A stretch of DNA of 64,000 bases from NCBI GenBank assembly GCA_026874595.1, contig CM049314.1, forward strand, positions 27,481,729 to 27,545,728. The letters run 5' to 3'. A model generated the notes under the pieces. That model was not told the origin of the DNA. It saw only the letters and a list, made by a program, of their open reading frames with translations, and did not search any database. A program made the translations under genes and the position numbers. Source of the DNA: Sipunculus nudus. Lineage: Eukaryota > Annelida > Sipuncula > Golfingiida > Sipunculidae. The stretch's first letter is position 1. Every line of letters begins with the position of its first letter. This document shows, one piece after another, positions 24,801 to 37,800 of the stretch.

Positions 24801-25827
24801 CTAAAAAAATGTCTAATATTTTTCTTTTATAAATTTCGATTATAACAATAATCTGTACTTCAGTCACAAGATTAAGTCTCGTTAAAAAGGAATGTAGAAC
24901 ATATACATCGTACACTTTGTTACTTGCATGGTCAGGTAAAATTTGTATGTTAAGAACTTGGGGGGCAACAGCTGTTTAACAGATTGCCGGAGGGCATATC
25001 ATTTATGAATAGGAAATATCAACTTACATTGGTCAGAAGAGGTCGATAAGTTATACTGACCCTGACATGGAGCCCATCGAAAATGAAATTGCTTATGATC
25101 ATTGAAAATAAGTTCACACTTTTATCATGTTTCGAATGGAAATACCTAAAACTTTCCCTTCCCACGTCAGTTACTCACTTTAACTAAATCTTCCCTTTAC
25201 AAAAAACAATCCTGTAACAAAAACTTCTCGTCTCATTGTATTACATTGGAGGTGTAGGGCCGAAGTCCAGGAGGAAGTTTAAGTTTGAATCACACATATA
25301 GTCATCCCCTCGCATTGCACTCTCTTGATGTAATCTATATGTTAAGATGTTTATTTTAAGACAAGCTCTGTTTCTTTTGCATTTGGTTATACACATTTTA
25401 TACCGGACACTGGCCGTTTTTTTCTAGACGTACATAACCATTTTCGTTCTCCCTTCTTTTACCTTAACTTATTTTTTCCGATCGTGAGATAAAACATATT
25501 TCTTATGAAAAATAGTCATACATACAGTGTAATCCTGGTTGATTTGCAATTAAAATGTGGGTTAAAATAATAATTGTATAAAGAAAATGAAATCATAAGT
25601 TCTATTTAAAGCAATATATCACTTCTCAATCACTTTTATATTTAAGTAAATATAAATATGATTATTATGCATGTAAAACACATAACTTCCTAAATGTAAT
25701 ATTGACGCAAGTTTAGAGACAAGGACGTAATGAAACATATACAGAACTGGAGACTGAATGATCTTGAGTATCTTAAACGGACTACCAATGTTGTAAGACA
25801 ATTTGCTTCAAAGTATGTTTGTAGTCA
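21816..25827. other. Long gene-poor stretch, no feature recognised
   Basis: About 4 kb of A+T-rich sequence. I see no splice-consistent coding blocks, no tandem repeats and no terminal repeats. The 85-codon frame at 22624-22881 and the 71-codon reverse frame at 23985-24200 are not supported. Confidence 0.5.
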
Positions 25828-27560
25828 ATATCACCTAATGTTTCACTGAATTTGAGTGAGTTAATTTAAATGGTGGGATGTCGGTTGATTAAATTTTGTA
25901 GATCTCGATGCAGATTCAGATATTTGCGGGGGTATGCGCTATTGCTTTGTGTGCAAGTTGGCAGCATGTCTGACGTCATTTGTCTGATGTCTGACTTTTT
26001 TTTAAATATGGTACTAAAATATCCTTTAAAATACATCAGATGGCGTTTACATCCTGTCTTATTAACAATCCGAAGTATGGTAAGATATGTCACAGAGTGT
26101 ATAAAGTGAAACAGATATAAACTTCACACATTATGGTAACATAACTATTCGTTATCATGTTCTAATATTTTAATTTATTTTTATAATTGTAAATGCTAGG
26201 AGAAATATATGATATACAAACTTAATCATTTTACATAATTCTAACAGTTGAATCTGATGGTTTAGTGTAGTCAATACAAGTGCACTTTATGTTATGTTTT
26301 ATATCATGTTATAACTAAAAGGAATGTATAAGCAAGGTAACACTTTTAACACGGAGCTTCCCATATTGGCCATATTTATACAATTTCGATTACGTCACAT
26401 AATAGCCCTACGGCGCGCAACATGTTTCTTGCCATATGTGACGGTGCCAATCAATAAAGCATCTACTTGATACAAGGGAAGCTTTTAATAAATCTTAACA
26501 GCTTATACTAAGATGTTACGTCTGTATGTTCTGACTACAATTTACTCAGCCTGATAGTAAATTGTAGTTAGAACATACAGACAACATAATTAGGGGAAAT
26601 ATCAATATTCATGAATATGTGTTTGCGAGAGTTTTTTTTTTTTTAAATTAAAATTTAAAAAAAATTGTATGGATTAATTTGATAATGGACAGCGCAACGC
26701 CGAATAAGAAGATATTAATTGCATATTTCGACATAAGCTAATATGTTATATTTATCCTTTCTTACATGTCAGATAAGTGGTGACAACTATAGAAAGATGA
26801 TTGATTATGTTTTTCTTTACAAATAATGAATTACATGTGTGTATTTATAATGTTTGGTTTCCTTTCAGAGACAAAGCAGTACAGCGTGTAAACTGAATTA
26901 TCTCAATATCACGCTCTATTGCAGATAAACCAACGATAATTTCTAGATAATGTCTATATATTATACAAAACCATACTTCCCGGTACATTTCATGACAACA
27001 AATTAAGCAATTCCTGTGTTTTATGTAATTACATGTTATACAGACATATGACTATATGTGTCTATGTAATTATATGATCTTACAAACATTATGATTATTT
27101 GTGAACAGCCCAATAAAGGGGGTCTGTACTATATATCAGGCTTTTCGAAGCAGTAATCTTAATTTGATTTCTTTCAGGGTTGACTTATTTTTTTCTGTAA
27201 GTACTAACCGAATTATATCATTGACATAAGCCTATGTATTGATATTTCCAGTAAATATGCTTTTGTGTGATTTTTACAATATATAGATATTGAAAGGGGA
27301 AAAATAATCATTGATGGTAATGCATTTAACGTCCTGGTTGGGCCAGATTATCAAAACCTGCATGATGACATTGTTACTCGGAGTGCAGTTAAAGCATCTC
27401 TCCTTTATTTTATGTCCTACATCTCTTATTGGTTAGAGTAAGCTATACTACTGACAGGCATGCATATCTAAATACATTTTACAGGCCAGTTTCGCATAAA
27501 ACTATTTTATAATGCGCAAACATTTGATTTCTCAGGCACGTCTGTATAAATCAGTGCGGG
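25828..27560 (+). repeat. Segmental duplication, copy A
   Basis: Many blocks recur in the same order about 6 kb further on. Examples are ATACATCAGATGGCGTTTA (about 26030 and 32174), GATACAAGGGAAGCTTT (26470 and 32695), TCTCAATATCACGCTC (26900 and 32926), GTAATTACATGTTATACA (27025 and 33057), TGGTTGGGCCAGAT or its TTAGGCCAGAT form (27335 and 33330), and the final CTCAGGCAC...ATAAATCAGTG. Divergence is substantial, so the event is old. No intact coding frame is shared between the copies. It ends at a G-tract (27558-27573). Confidence 0.85.
26513..26589 (+). repeat. Near-perfect 27 bp hairpin
   Basis: The left arm is 26520-26546 (starting GTCTGTATGTTCTG), the loop 26547-26555 is CAGCCTGAT, and the right arm is 26556-26582 (ending CAGAACATACAGAC with one change). 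The single mismatch would be a G-U pair in RNA. The pairing can extend by ATGTT/AACAT outside a two-base bulge. The hairpin is absent from the matching place in copy B (about 32735), so it is either an insertion here or a loss there. It could be a tiny foldback element or a small-RNA precursor. Confidence 0.8.
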
Positions 27561-27573
27561 GGGGGGGGGGGGG

Positions 27574-28260
27574 TTGGGCGATTAAAATCTACTGAATCCC
27601 ACGTAAAACAAGTTACCCATGATCAGCATAACATTTGGGCTAACTTTAGCCTGACAGGAAATCTCCTCTGTGAACTTGGTTTAAACATTTTGTCTATAAT
27701 TGAAGGCAAAATAAACTATCGCATTCACAAGAAACCCTAAAGATAATGTACCTTGTCAAAGAGCATTGTGAACACAAAATATGTGTCAAAATTGAGAGAA
27801 AATTATTCAGTACTTCAAAGGTTATTTGAAAACCTATCAGATCTTTAATACGTCCATGTGGGGACACCAAAGTCTGGTGACCTCTCACCTCATTGCATAT
27901 GCATGGATTTTACTGGAAATAGAACTTAGGTGAGATATGATATTGATTATATTTCTATTGAGTTTCCATCATATCAAAATCCATCATATTCCATGTATGT
28001 TATCGAAACCAGGAATTGATCTGTATAAAATAGCCTAGTGACCTCTGCCCTTATTAAATATGCGTGCATTTTGCCCATAAAAGAACTTTGGCTAGATAAT
28101 CTACTTGTAAGTAGTTATGATGAGTTTCGTGAAAATCCATCAAAGCCCAGGTAAGTTATCGTGGCGACACTAAAGGTTAACGGAGGGACGGACGGACGGA
28201 CTAACGGACTTACGAACGGTAGGTATACCCTAATACGTTCCGTCTTAGACGGCGTATAAA
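27574..28260 (+). repeat. Tandem-repeat element, ~160 bp unit, two copies
   Basis: GTGACCTCTCACCTCATTGC (about 27879) and GTGACCTCTGCCCTTATTAA (about 28039) start homologous units that continue with TATGCATGGATTTT or TATGCGTGCATTTT and AGAACTTAGG or AGAACTTTGG. The right end has GGACGGACGGAC repeats and GTTCCGTCTTAGACGGCGTA. It looks like a non-autonomous element; the left border is uncertain. Confidence 0.55.
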
Positions 28261-28261
28261 A

Positions 28262-28955
28262 TAAATAGGCAGTGTTTCAAGAGTTATAGGGGTCAAAATA
28301 AAACTTCTAAGGAGGGGATATTGAAGATCAAAATAAAGGTCACCAGCTTTCGAACTTGTTAAAGTCTTTAAGAACATGGTTTAAACAACTGTTGTTTCAA
28401 ATTTGATGAAAAATCTGATATATTTCCAAAGTGATGAGTTTCACTAAAACAATTTTTTGGCAAATTTTACCTTGATGATGAAGGTCAAGGTCACCGGTCA
28501 ACATACTGGTCCATACTCGTCTGAGATATTGGTAAAACAATTAAAATTTCAAAATTCATAAAAGTATGCTCAGTGATTAAAAAGATATGGTGTTAATTTC
28601 TGTTCGGCTGAAATGACCTTGAAGATCCTGCTAAAGGTCACTATTTTGCAAAGTCATAAAAGAAATTAGTTGAAACGATAGATGTTTTAAATTTGAAGAA
28701 AAAATATGCTATACCTCAAAAGTTACGGGGTTAAAAGAAAATTATATTTCGGCCTATCTGACCTTAATGATGAAGGTCAAGGTCACCAGTTTCGAAATCT
28801 TCTGAGATATTGGAAAACAACAATTCAAATTTCAGGTTTCATGAAAAAAAAATGTTGAGCCGTTCAAAAGTAATCCCGTTCACAAGAAATGACACAGCCG
28901 ACGACGACGACGACAGAACAACCACACTATATGTCTCCCCCATGGGATAGGAGAT
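28262..28955 (+). repeat. Tandem-repeat element, ~146 bp unit, four copies
   Basis: Units begin around 28318, 28471, 28617 and 28763 with CCTTGATGATGAAGGTCAAG or variants, and continue GTCACC, GATATTGG and CATAAAAG or CATGAAAA. The right end is a (CGA)n tract (28898-28913) followed by CTCCCCCATGGGA. AGGTCAAGGTCA half-site pairs recur in it as in the 288 bp satellite, but the rest of the unit is unrelated. Confidence 0.75.
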
Positions 28956-29119
28956 ATAATGAATGCAATTTTGTCACTGAGTATAGGTTCTACCTGCAAT
29001 TAGTAAGAATAATGTGTCACAGTCTGGCAAATTTCCCACATATTTTAATGAAGTTCAGTGTTTCAGACATGAGTAACATAGCAAACGTGAAATATGACTC
29101 CTTACGTTTCGGGTGCTCA

Positions 29120-31860
29120 TATCACGTTCTTCCACATAGCTCACAGAATATAGGTCACGGTGACCTTATTTTTTGTCTATAGAGATGGCCTCCGTTTACA
29201 TATACAAAAATACCTTTAGATCCAACAGTTAAGGTTTTTGCCTTGCCTGACTTTCTGGGTGGTCAAAATAAGAACTTATGCTCGGACCTCACAGAATATA
29301 GTCAGAATGACCTAATTTTAGGTTATAAAGGAGACCAAGGACCTCCCTGGATGTCAGAAGATTTTAGAACTAACGGATAAAATTTGTGATCCTTCTGACT
29401 TAGTTGGTTCTAAATATCATGTTTTCGGTAAGGAGTTCGGAGAATATAGGTCACCATGCCCTAATTTGATGTTTCCCTGGAGATTTCCCTGGGACCTCCC
29501 AGGATATATAGTTAGAAGTTTCTAGGTCTAACGGTTATGGTTATTATACTATTTTGGATGTCAAAGTAGACATTACAATGACCTTGGCTTATATTAAGAT
29601 AGACATGACTAGATCCAACAGTTAAGATCTGTACCCTGTGTTCACTCTATGGGTTCTCAAAATTAGGTTTTCTGCTCGTAGCTCGCAGAATATAGGTCAC
29701 AGTGACCTTATTTCAGGAATCAAAGTTAACTTGCCAGAGGCTTCCCTTTAGAATATTTAAGGATAAAATTTGTGATCTGTCTGACTCATTTGGTACTCTA
29801 AATCATGTTTTCGGGACGTAGTTTGCAAAATATAGGACACTATGACCTAATCTCAGGTTTCCCAGGAGATTTGCCTAGAACCTCCCTGGATGTTTAGTTA
29901 GAAGATTTTATGTATAACGGTTATGCTTTGTGCCCTATTAACAGCCCGACTGCTTCATTTGAAAGTCTCAAAAATAGAGAATAAATGCGTAAAAATTAGA
30001 ACAAGTGACCCAGGGGTCATGACGCACAGCTGACTGGGAAGATATTCACAAAAGAAATTTTATCATCTGAGTGCCAAAATTTGTAGATGGTATCCCAATT
30101 CAACTGAGGCATAGCTCGAATAATATGGGTAACAGAAGCCTAATTTCAGGTTTCCGAAGAGATTTGTCATGGACCTCCCTGGATGAAACTTAGAAGATTA
30201 AAGGTGCAATTCTAGGACCATCCATGAAGGTCTCAAAAATAAAAATTTAGAGAAAATGCGTAAAAAATTTGAAAAAGAAAATCTGGGCTGCGCCACCATT
30301 CTACAGGAACGGATGAAACACTCCATAATGAATGTGCAAGCAAAGAATCATGGCAATGAATGTACTAGTTGTTCAGAAACTGGAGATTATGTATCTTTTT
30401 TTTTAATTATACTGATGGGTACTTACAAGCCCTTTTGCTCAAAGGATATAGGTAACGGAAACCTAATTTCAGGTTTCCAAGGAGATTTTTCATGGACCTC
30501 CATGCAACTTCAATAAGAAGATTCTAGATTAAATGGTTATGATTTGTCCCCTGTTAACGGACGATAGCATCTTTGAAGGCCTAAAAAAGAGAAGTTACCT
30601 ATGGGTCATGACGCTCAGCTGACTGACATGTTGTTAATATGTCCTTGCACAGACAACTATTAAGATAGTTGGCATCATTGTTCATGCGTTTTAGCTTAAG
30701 TTTATCAAGACCCATCAGCACAACAAATTTGATAATAATCAAACCAGCCTTTCATCAGGAATCCGGCAATTTGTGTGTATTTTGCATTATTTCTGGGGTG
30801 CTAAAACATACCCCAAAACTCTGAGAATATAGGTCACTGTGACCCGATTTCAGGTTTCCTAGGAGACTTTCATAGACCTTCCTGGATTTTAGGTAAGAAT
30901 ATTTCAGGTCCAATGTTTATGATTTGTGCCCTGCTTTGGTATTAAATTTTTAATTATGATAGGGGTGCTTATAAGCCCAATAGCTCAGAGAACATGGGTA
31001 ACAGAGACCTAATTTCAGGTTTTCATGGAGACTTTTCTTGGACCTCTTTGGATAAAAAGGCAGAAGATTCTAGGTCTAATTGTCACAATTTAAGCCCTGT
31101 TAACAGATGACGGCATCTTTTAAGGTTTAAAAAATAGATAAAGAAATAGAAAAAAATCGAAAATATACAGGTGGCACCACAAGTCTGCATAAACTGATGA
31201 AAAACTCAATTATGAATATCCATGCAAAGAATCATGGTGATCAATGCATTAGTTGTTCAGATACTTGAGCTTTTGTATCAAATTTTTCATTATTCTGAGG
31301 GGTATTTCGGAACACCATAGCTTTAAGAATATGGGTAACAGAGACCTAATTCCAGGTTTCCAAGGAGACTTTTCATTGGCCACCCTGCATATTGGGACAA
31401 AAGATTCTAAGTCCAGTCGTTACGATTTATGCCCTGTAAACAGATGACCAGATCTTTTAAGGTATCAAAAATGGAGACAAAAATCGAAAAAAATCGAAAA
31501 ATACAGGTGGCGCCACCATTCTGCAAAAACTGATGTAACACCCCATGATCAATATCCATGCAAATAATCATGGTGATCAATGCATTAGTTGTTCAGATAC
31601 TTGAGCTTTTGTATCTAATTTATTATTATTCAGGGGGGAGGGGGGGGGGGGGGTTGCTTCGGAACCTCATAGCTTGAAGAATATGGGTAACGGAGACCTA
31701 ATTCCAGGTTTCCAAGGAGACATTTTATGGGCCTCCCTGGATGTAGAGTAATAAGATTCCGGGTCCAGCGGTTACGATTTGTGCATTGTTAACTGTATAG
31801 ACGGCCTGATGGCCGGATGGGCGGACGGCCGGATGGCCGGACAAAGAGCATCCACCCACA
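29120..31860 (+). repeat. Large tandem array of dispersed repeat family Z
   Basis: The landmark AGAATATAGGTCACGGTGAC or AGAATATGGGTAACAGAGAC recurs at about 29145, 29290, 29434, 29688, 29826, 30122, 30445, 30813, 30985, 31325 and 31678. Spacing alternates between a short unit (about 140-170 bp) and a long unit (about 290-370 bp). The long units add a block with GGTGGCGCCACCATTCTGC and CATGGTGATCAATGCATTAG. Embedded copies of GGGTCATGACGCTCAGCTGA mark old ends. The array finishes in GGCCGGATGGCCGGAC-type repeats (31806-31845). A G-tract lies near 31637-31653. The 97-, 86- and 64-codon frames inside are by-products of the repeat. Confidence 0.85.
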
Positions 31861-31954
31861 CTTTTTTCTTCACTATATGGCTGATAGATCTAGCCTGGAT
31901 GCCTGCCATTAACAAGCAATGCCCTTAAAATGAAAAAAAAAATCAACTTTGGCT

Positions 31955-34055
31955 TGCCCAATATAATGTTTCAGTGAATTTCAGTAAGTTAATGTTGAAT
32001 GATGGGATGTGGGTTGATTATTTTTTTAGGCAGGCCTGGATGCGGGGGTGTTGGCGGGGGTATGCACTCTGTTTCTCTTCGAATTGGCAGTGTGTCTGAT
32101 TGTGTGTCTGATTGTGTGTCTGACACCCATATATTTTATATTACTATAGGGTACTACAATATCCTTTAAAAATACATCAGATGGCGTTTATATCCGGTGT
32201 GTTTTACAACCCAATATACGGTTATACAGGACACAGAATGTAAAATGAAACACGTTAACGTCACATGTAATGTTTACGTCAATGTAAACGTCTTGTATAA
32301 AGATTATACGTTACTGGTTGTTATCATGTTCTAATATATTCAACCTCAATTGTTTTAAACAATTATGGTATTTGAGGATGATGGGATGATAGTCTCTGAT
32401 TCGAGTCAACATAACATCTCATTCTAGAATTAAAAGCATTGTATAAAAAACGTGTACACCAGGCAAGATAACACTAAAACGCAGAGCCTTTCATATTGGT
32501 CATGGTCTTTGATGATGTCACATTCAGTCCTACGGTTCTAGACAAAGCTATTCGGGGTAAGTTACAGCTTGGAGCCACGCACAATGAAACACTGAAATTA
32601 AACATATTGTGCCATACTACCAAAAAGGAATTGTGTTACTAATGTATGGATATTTGTCATATGTGGCAGTGCGTATCAGTAATATAACTGTTCTATACAA
32701 GGGAAGCTTTCAATACATTTCAACAGCTTACTAAATGTCGTCAAAACATAAAGGCTTAAAATAATTCGCAAGAAGTATATTATTGGAAGGTATTATCTGC
32801 AAGTATTGGAACAAAATGATTGATTATATTTTTCTTTATCAATAATGAATAACCATCTATGCAATTATATTGTTGAGTTCAATCCTGAAGAAAAAAAAAA
32901 CAGATACAGCGTGAACACTGAATTATCTCAATATCACGCTCATTTGCAGATATACCAACGATGATTTCTAGATAATGCCTACATATTATACAAAAAACAC
33001 ACTTCCTGGTCCATTTTATAACAACAAATTAAACAAGTAATTAATGTGTTTTTTATGTAATTACATGTTATACAGGCATGGTAGCTATATGTGTTAATGT
33101 AATTATGTGATCATACAAACATGATAGTTATATGTAAACATCTGCAATAAAGGGAGTAAGTGCTTTTTCTGGCAGTACTTTATTTTTCTATAAGAACGGA
33201 ACGAATTATATCATTTATATAAACCTTGTATTGAAATTTCCAGAAATGTGCCCTTTTGTTTGAATTTTACTCGTAAGAGAAATTGAGAAAAAATACAACT
33301 GGTGGTTTTACATTGAAAGACCTGGTTAGGCCAGATCATCAAAGTTAGCATGATGACAGGGTTACAGTACCATGAGACTGCAGTGAATACATGCGCCTTT
33401 CATGGCCTCATCAAATATGTATCACATACATCTACTATTGCTTTTTTCCTGCACTATCATATATCCTTGCATCATCATATTTTGTAATATAAACTAAATC
33501 TTACATTATTATATATTTTATAATATTTATTTATTTAGAATATATATATTAATATTACATGAAAATATATTATAATATACATATATAATTTACATATATA
33601 ACATATAATGTAACATGTATTTGTAACTTCATATAATTATATTAAACTAATTCTATCAAATAATACATATAAAATACAACATATTATATAAGATTGGAAA
33701 AATTGTTTTCTAAAAGTGAAGGTTGGTGATTTTTTTTCTGATAAAATGTAAAAATCTAAATATAAAGATGAAAAAGTCCGGATAGATGATTAAACATGAT
33801 GATCTTATGATGCAGTTTCACACATGACTATCAAATATTTTCCAGGTGTTACAAGGAAGCTAAAGATTATGGCATTAAAATATATGTGATCAGTAAAGTA
33901 ACGGTCCAAACGCAACGATACCTGCTGACAGGTTACGATACGATGCTTACATGCATATATATCAAAAACACTTTACAAGCAATTTTTGCATAAAATATTT
34001 TATATGAGGCAAACACGTTAGCTCCTCAGGCACTACTTTCATAAATCAGTGAGGG
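31955..34055 (+). repeat. Segmental duplication, copy B, with an A+T-rich insertion
   Basis: It is collinear with copy A (25828-27560) from ATGTTTCAGTGAATTTCAGT at about 31965 to CATAAATCAGTGAGG at about 34050. About 33455-33930 has no counterpart in copy A and is almost pure A+T in its first 260 bp, so it is probably an insertion or local expansion. The hairpin of copy A is missing. Copy B also has a GTGTCTGATT triplication at about 32090-32122 where copy A has related GTCTGA words. Confidence 0.85.
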
Positions 34056-34099
34056 CGGCTGATTTATTCTAGTTTTTATTATAAATTTCCAACAACAAA

Positions 34100-34400
34100 T
34101 ATTATACGAACAGGGAACAACATTGATGATAACACAATTGTTGTTGAGCATGTGAAAGCACATCACTATCCCTGGAAAACGAAATTTAATCGAAATTTTA
34201 TTATTCTTTTTTTTTTCTTGAAAGAAATGTCCGACAGACAGGACCCAAAATCGCTAAAATATCTACTAAAACCAAAATAAAAAAATATTGATGCATGGAT
34301 TCAAAACTTAATATAGCAGTGCCTTAAAATACCACACGTTTTTTTGGCCTTTCTTGTATTATGATGTATACCTAACATGTGTATCATATTTGCACTATAT
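34100..34400 (+). repeat. Dispersed repeat shared with 57541-57745
   Basis: TTCTTGAAAGAAATGTCCGA (about 34218), TTGATGCATG, GTGCC and CCACACG..TTTTTTTGGCC recur in the same order just upstream of the gene at 57.8 kb. The nature of the repeat is unknown. Confidence 0.45.
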
Positions 34401-35330
34401 CCATAATATCTACTCAATCAATATTAACATTATTTATACTTAAATTATACTACTAATTTAGATTAACAATATAATACATATTTAATCGAAATCGTTCACT
34501 GAATCCAGAACAATAAACAATAGGAACTAGTAATCAAAATTCCAAACAGAAAGCTCCACTAAACACGGCACTGTGATATATATTAACAGACTTTAGTGAC
34601 ATTGATACCGAACACCAGTGAATACTAACTGGCCCGCATAAAACCACTGTATAACCAATAGGTTACCAATAGTCCGGACAGATGTGAACAGGCCAAGCTA
34701 TTCCAGTCTTTTAACAGCCACGTAACAATTATCGCCGCCATTTGAGCATGCGGAGCATCAGGGTATCTGAATTCTTAATATAAATTTTATATATGTACAA
34801 TATAAAAATATCATCATTATATATTATGTTATATATAACACTTTGATATTTATTACAGAATATTATTTAATATAACATTTATATACTTATGTCTATGAAG
34901 GAAGGATATGTACTTTATTTATGTATTCTATTTAGATAATTTATGTATAATTATATATATCATTTAAATATTAATCTTAAACACGTATAATATTAATATA
35001 TATTATATATTATTATATATCATATTATTTATAATATTATAAATAATATATTATATCATATTAATATTACAATATTTATTCAATAAACATATATTGATTA
35101 TATTATTTATGGATATATAATTTATTCATGTATAACATCTTAATTACATATATATACCTATAATAATATAATTTATTATATTATATTATCTATTATTTAA
35201 TATATTTTTATATAATTATTTATCGCCTTTATTGACGGATATATGGGTGAATGTTTGATAATATTTATACTAAAATATTTAATTCACAAATATATTTATT
35301 TTTGCATAAAAATGTACACACAAACACACA
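34401..35330. other. Extremely A+T-rich stretch
   Basis: From about 34770 to 35220 the sequence is nearly all A and T with many TATATTAT words but no strict repeat unit. No gene. Confidence 0.7.
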
Positions 35331-37309
35331 CTTACACATATATAAATGCATGGATGAAATGGACTAACACAGGTGGGGATTTGTATACTGATAAAAATGG
35401 CAGGTCATAACAATAAACATACGCTTTTACAATATGTAAGTGAAAACCATATTGCCTTTTATTCGACGGAACTTTCTCAGTCAAGGAAATTTCCGTCGAA
35501 AACTGTGAGAGTAAAATTATACTACTACATAGCAAATGAACGCGTAACCCCAAATATTGATCAATAGCACTTAGTGTTCCAAGTGGTGGAAGTAGATCAA
35601 GTGGTTGTCAAAACAATGGAAGAGCTCGGCCTTATCCTATCTGCCCGGACTACTTAACCTGCAGGGCTTCAATTACACCCACTGAGTAGATATAATGCCG
35701 GCCTGATGAAACGTACGTACGATTTCGAATACTAATCGAAAGATTTCATCGATTCAATATTCAATATCTTATATTCATTTGGCTGAAAAAGACATATTTA
35801 CATTTACAACACCTAATGCATGGCTGTCCAAAAACTGAAATATTAAATGGAGCAACTTGTGTGCTCCCACCATCCACAAACAGCATGGCATTGGAAATAG
35901 CAGTATTGACTAAAGTGAATTCGTCCCAACTTTGGATTATTTAATCAAGAGAGCTAGGAGCGCAGGATGTATTATAAGTGTGATAAAGTCGCGGAGTGTA
36001 AATTGGCAAGCTGTCCAAGTCTATTCTCACCTCCATGCGCGACAACTGCCGCCACATATGTCCCCACCTGCTGTAAAATGAGGACTTGGGCGTGGTCCAA
36101 TAAAAGCGTATTTCCCATTAAACTGTGCCGATACAGGTCCCCTAGCCACCAAACTCTCCCTGCATGTTGATACCTCGGAGTACGGAGTACTCACATCCCC
36201 GTGAGCTTATACATCCCTGACAGGTTTTTTCTCCAACATTCCTCGAAATGAAATCGCTCATTGGGACTGCCATTTTGCGTACACACACAATCGGATGTAA
36301 CATGTGTGAATATTGTGCTTGGCTTTATATTCGCGAGACTGAAAGTTTGTGATTTCATAATTGTTTACCTTTCGTGAAGGTATTAGTTTCGCTACTGCAA
36401 CAGAACCTATAAATTCTAAATACAGCAGCAATTGTATTTATTATGAAATAAAGGGAAAATCTCTTTCAGTCTTTATATTATGACCTGTGTCACAGTCGAT
36501 ATATGCAATTTGACTACCACAGGGTTATAAATAAATAATTCGTGTCTGCATGTACCGGTTCTAATATCATGCACATGTCATGTTGGTGGCTGGTTATGTT
36601 TTCAGAGGTGTTTCACAGCTACTGAGTTTGTGCAGATGCGTCATCCCCTCAAGTTTTGTTCATCATTTCACGGGGCATCTTATTCCCGCGGGTTTCATAT
36701 TAGCGATTATTCCCTTTCGCGAATATCGCGAAATTGTAACCATCGCGATCAAAAGACAGAGTATCCCGTAATGAGTGACTTCTTAGGCTTTTGAAAATAA
36801 CTAGCGATCGCTCTAAGTGTCGGGATGATCGGGTTCAGGTCTCTAGATCTCTAGGTCTTCTATGAGTGATATATACCTCCATACCCCCACCCCCAACCCT
36901 CGTATCCAGTACTCCCCGTCCTCCCGGCATTCCACTTGGTCTTATAATGATTAAATTTTCTAAAACGCAATCATGATATTGTTACCAATGGTATCCGCAT
37001 AAATACGGACTTATGTTCAAATAAAGCATTGCACAGACAGTAATTAATATATTGTTTATTAATAATTTTAAATTTCAATAGGTTTGAACCTATGATATGC
37101 AAATATGTATATATGAAAATATGATAGATTTTATTCATCTTGAACGAATGATAGTTTTAATTGGAATAAAAACATGTGAGGTATTTACATGTATATATTA
37201 ATATGCTTCAATTGCCTTTGCCAAGTATTTCGGCCCCCTCCGGGATAGCCCTATTCGCCTCGCTCTTTCCGATGTGCATGTGGTGTGATGTAAATGATTT
37301 ACATGTATA
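35331..37309. other. Intergenic; small hairpin and TCGCGA-rich patch
   Basis: TTCGACGGAA (35462-35471) faces TTCCGTCGAA (35491-35500), a 10 bp perfect inverted repeat. Near 36690-36760 the palindromes TCGCGA and CGCGA recur in an otherwise A+T-rich context. Frames of 60-73 codons here have no family signal. Confidence 0.4.
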
Positions 37310-37543
37310 ATCAGGGGCGTCAATACAACAGGGGTGGGGGTGGGGGTTGGAGGTATATATCGTCCCCCACCAACTTTTATCATTGGGGGGGGGGGGGTTA
37401 GTCAATGTAGTTAGCCCTCGCCCCCTCCAAATTTCAGAGAATAACATTATTTATATGCCGGAAATGATATATAGAATTATAGACATTGGTTCCATTTCTG
37501 TGTTTACTGTAAAATCTTATATATCTTAACCTGGATTAGAATT

Positions 37544-37610
<67 letters not shown>

Positions 37611-37800
37611 TGGAAACATAATAGGCCCATCTTAATTTTTAAAACCTAATAGTAATTTGTTATATATTTGAAATACGTCACGAACGAGACAATAAAAAGT
37701 GTACATATGTGTGTGTGTACAATTTTTGTCCCAACTTTTATTACCTTCCAAGGCGTGCGAGTCATCCCCCACCCCTGAACATAAATTGACGCCACTGTAT
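37310..37800. repeat. Small inverted-repeat element around an (AT)n tract
   Basis: The left side, GGGGCGTCAATACAACAGGG followed by GTGGGGG and later CCAACTTTTAT, matches in reverse the right side CCCAACTTTTATTACC...CACCCCTGAACATAAATTGACGCC (37728-37793). An (AT)n tract fills about 37543-37610 and a G-tract lies at 37385-37397. The frames read across it on both strands are not supported. Confidence 0.45.

Noticed and set aside
29120-31860. CRISPR-like array
   Set aside because: Units are 150-370 bp with diverged whole-unit similarity; there are no short identical repeats with unique spacers, and the window is eukaryotic.
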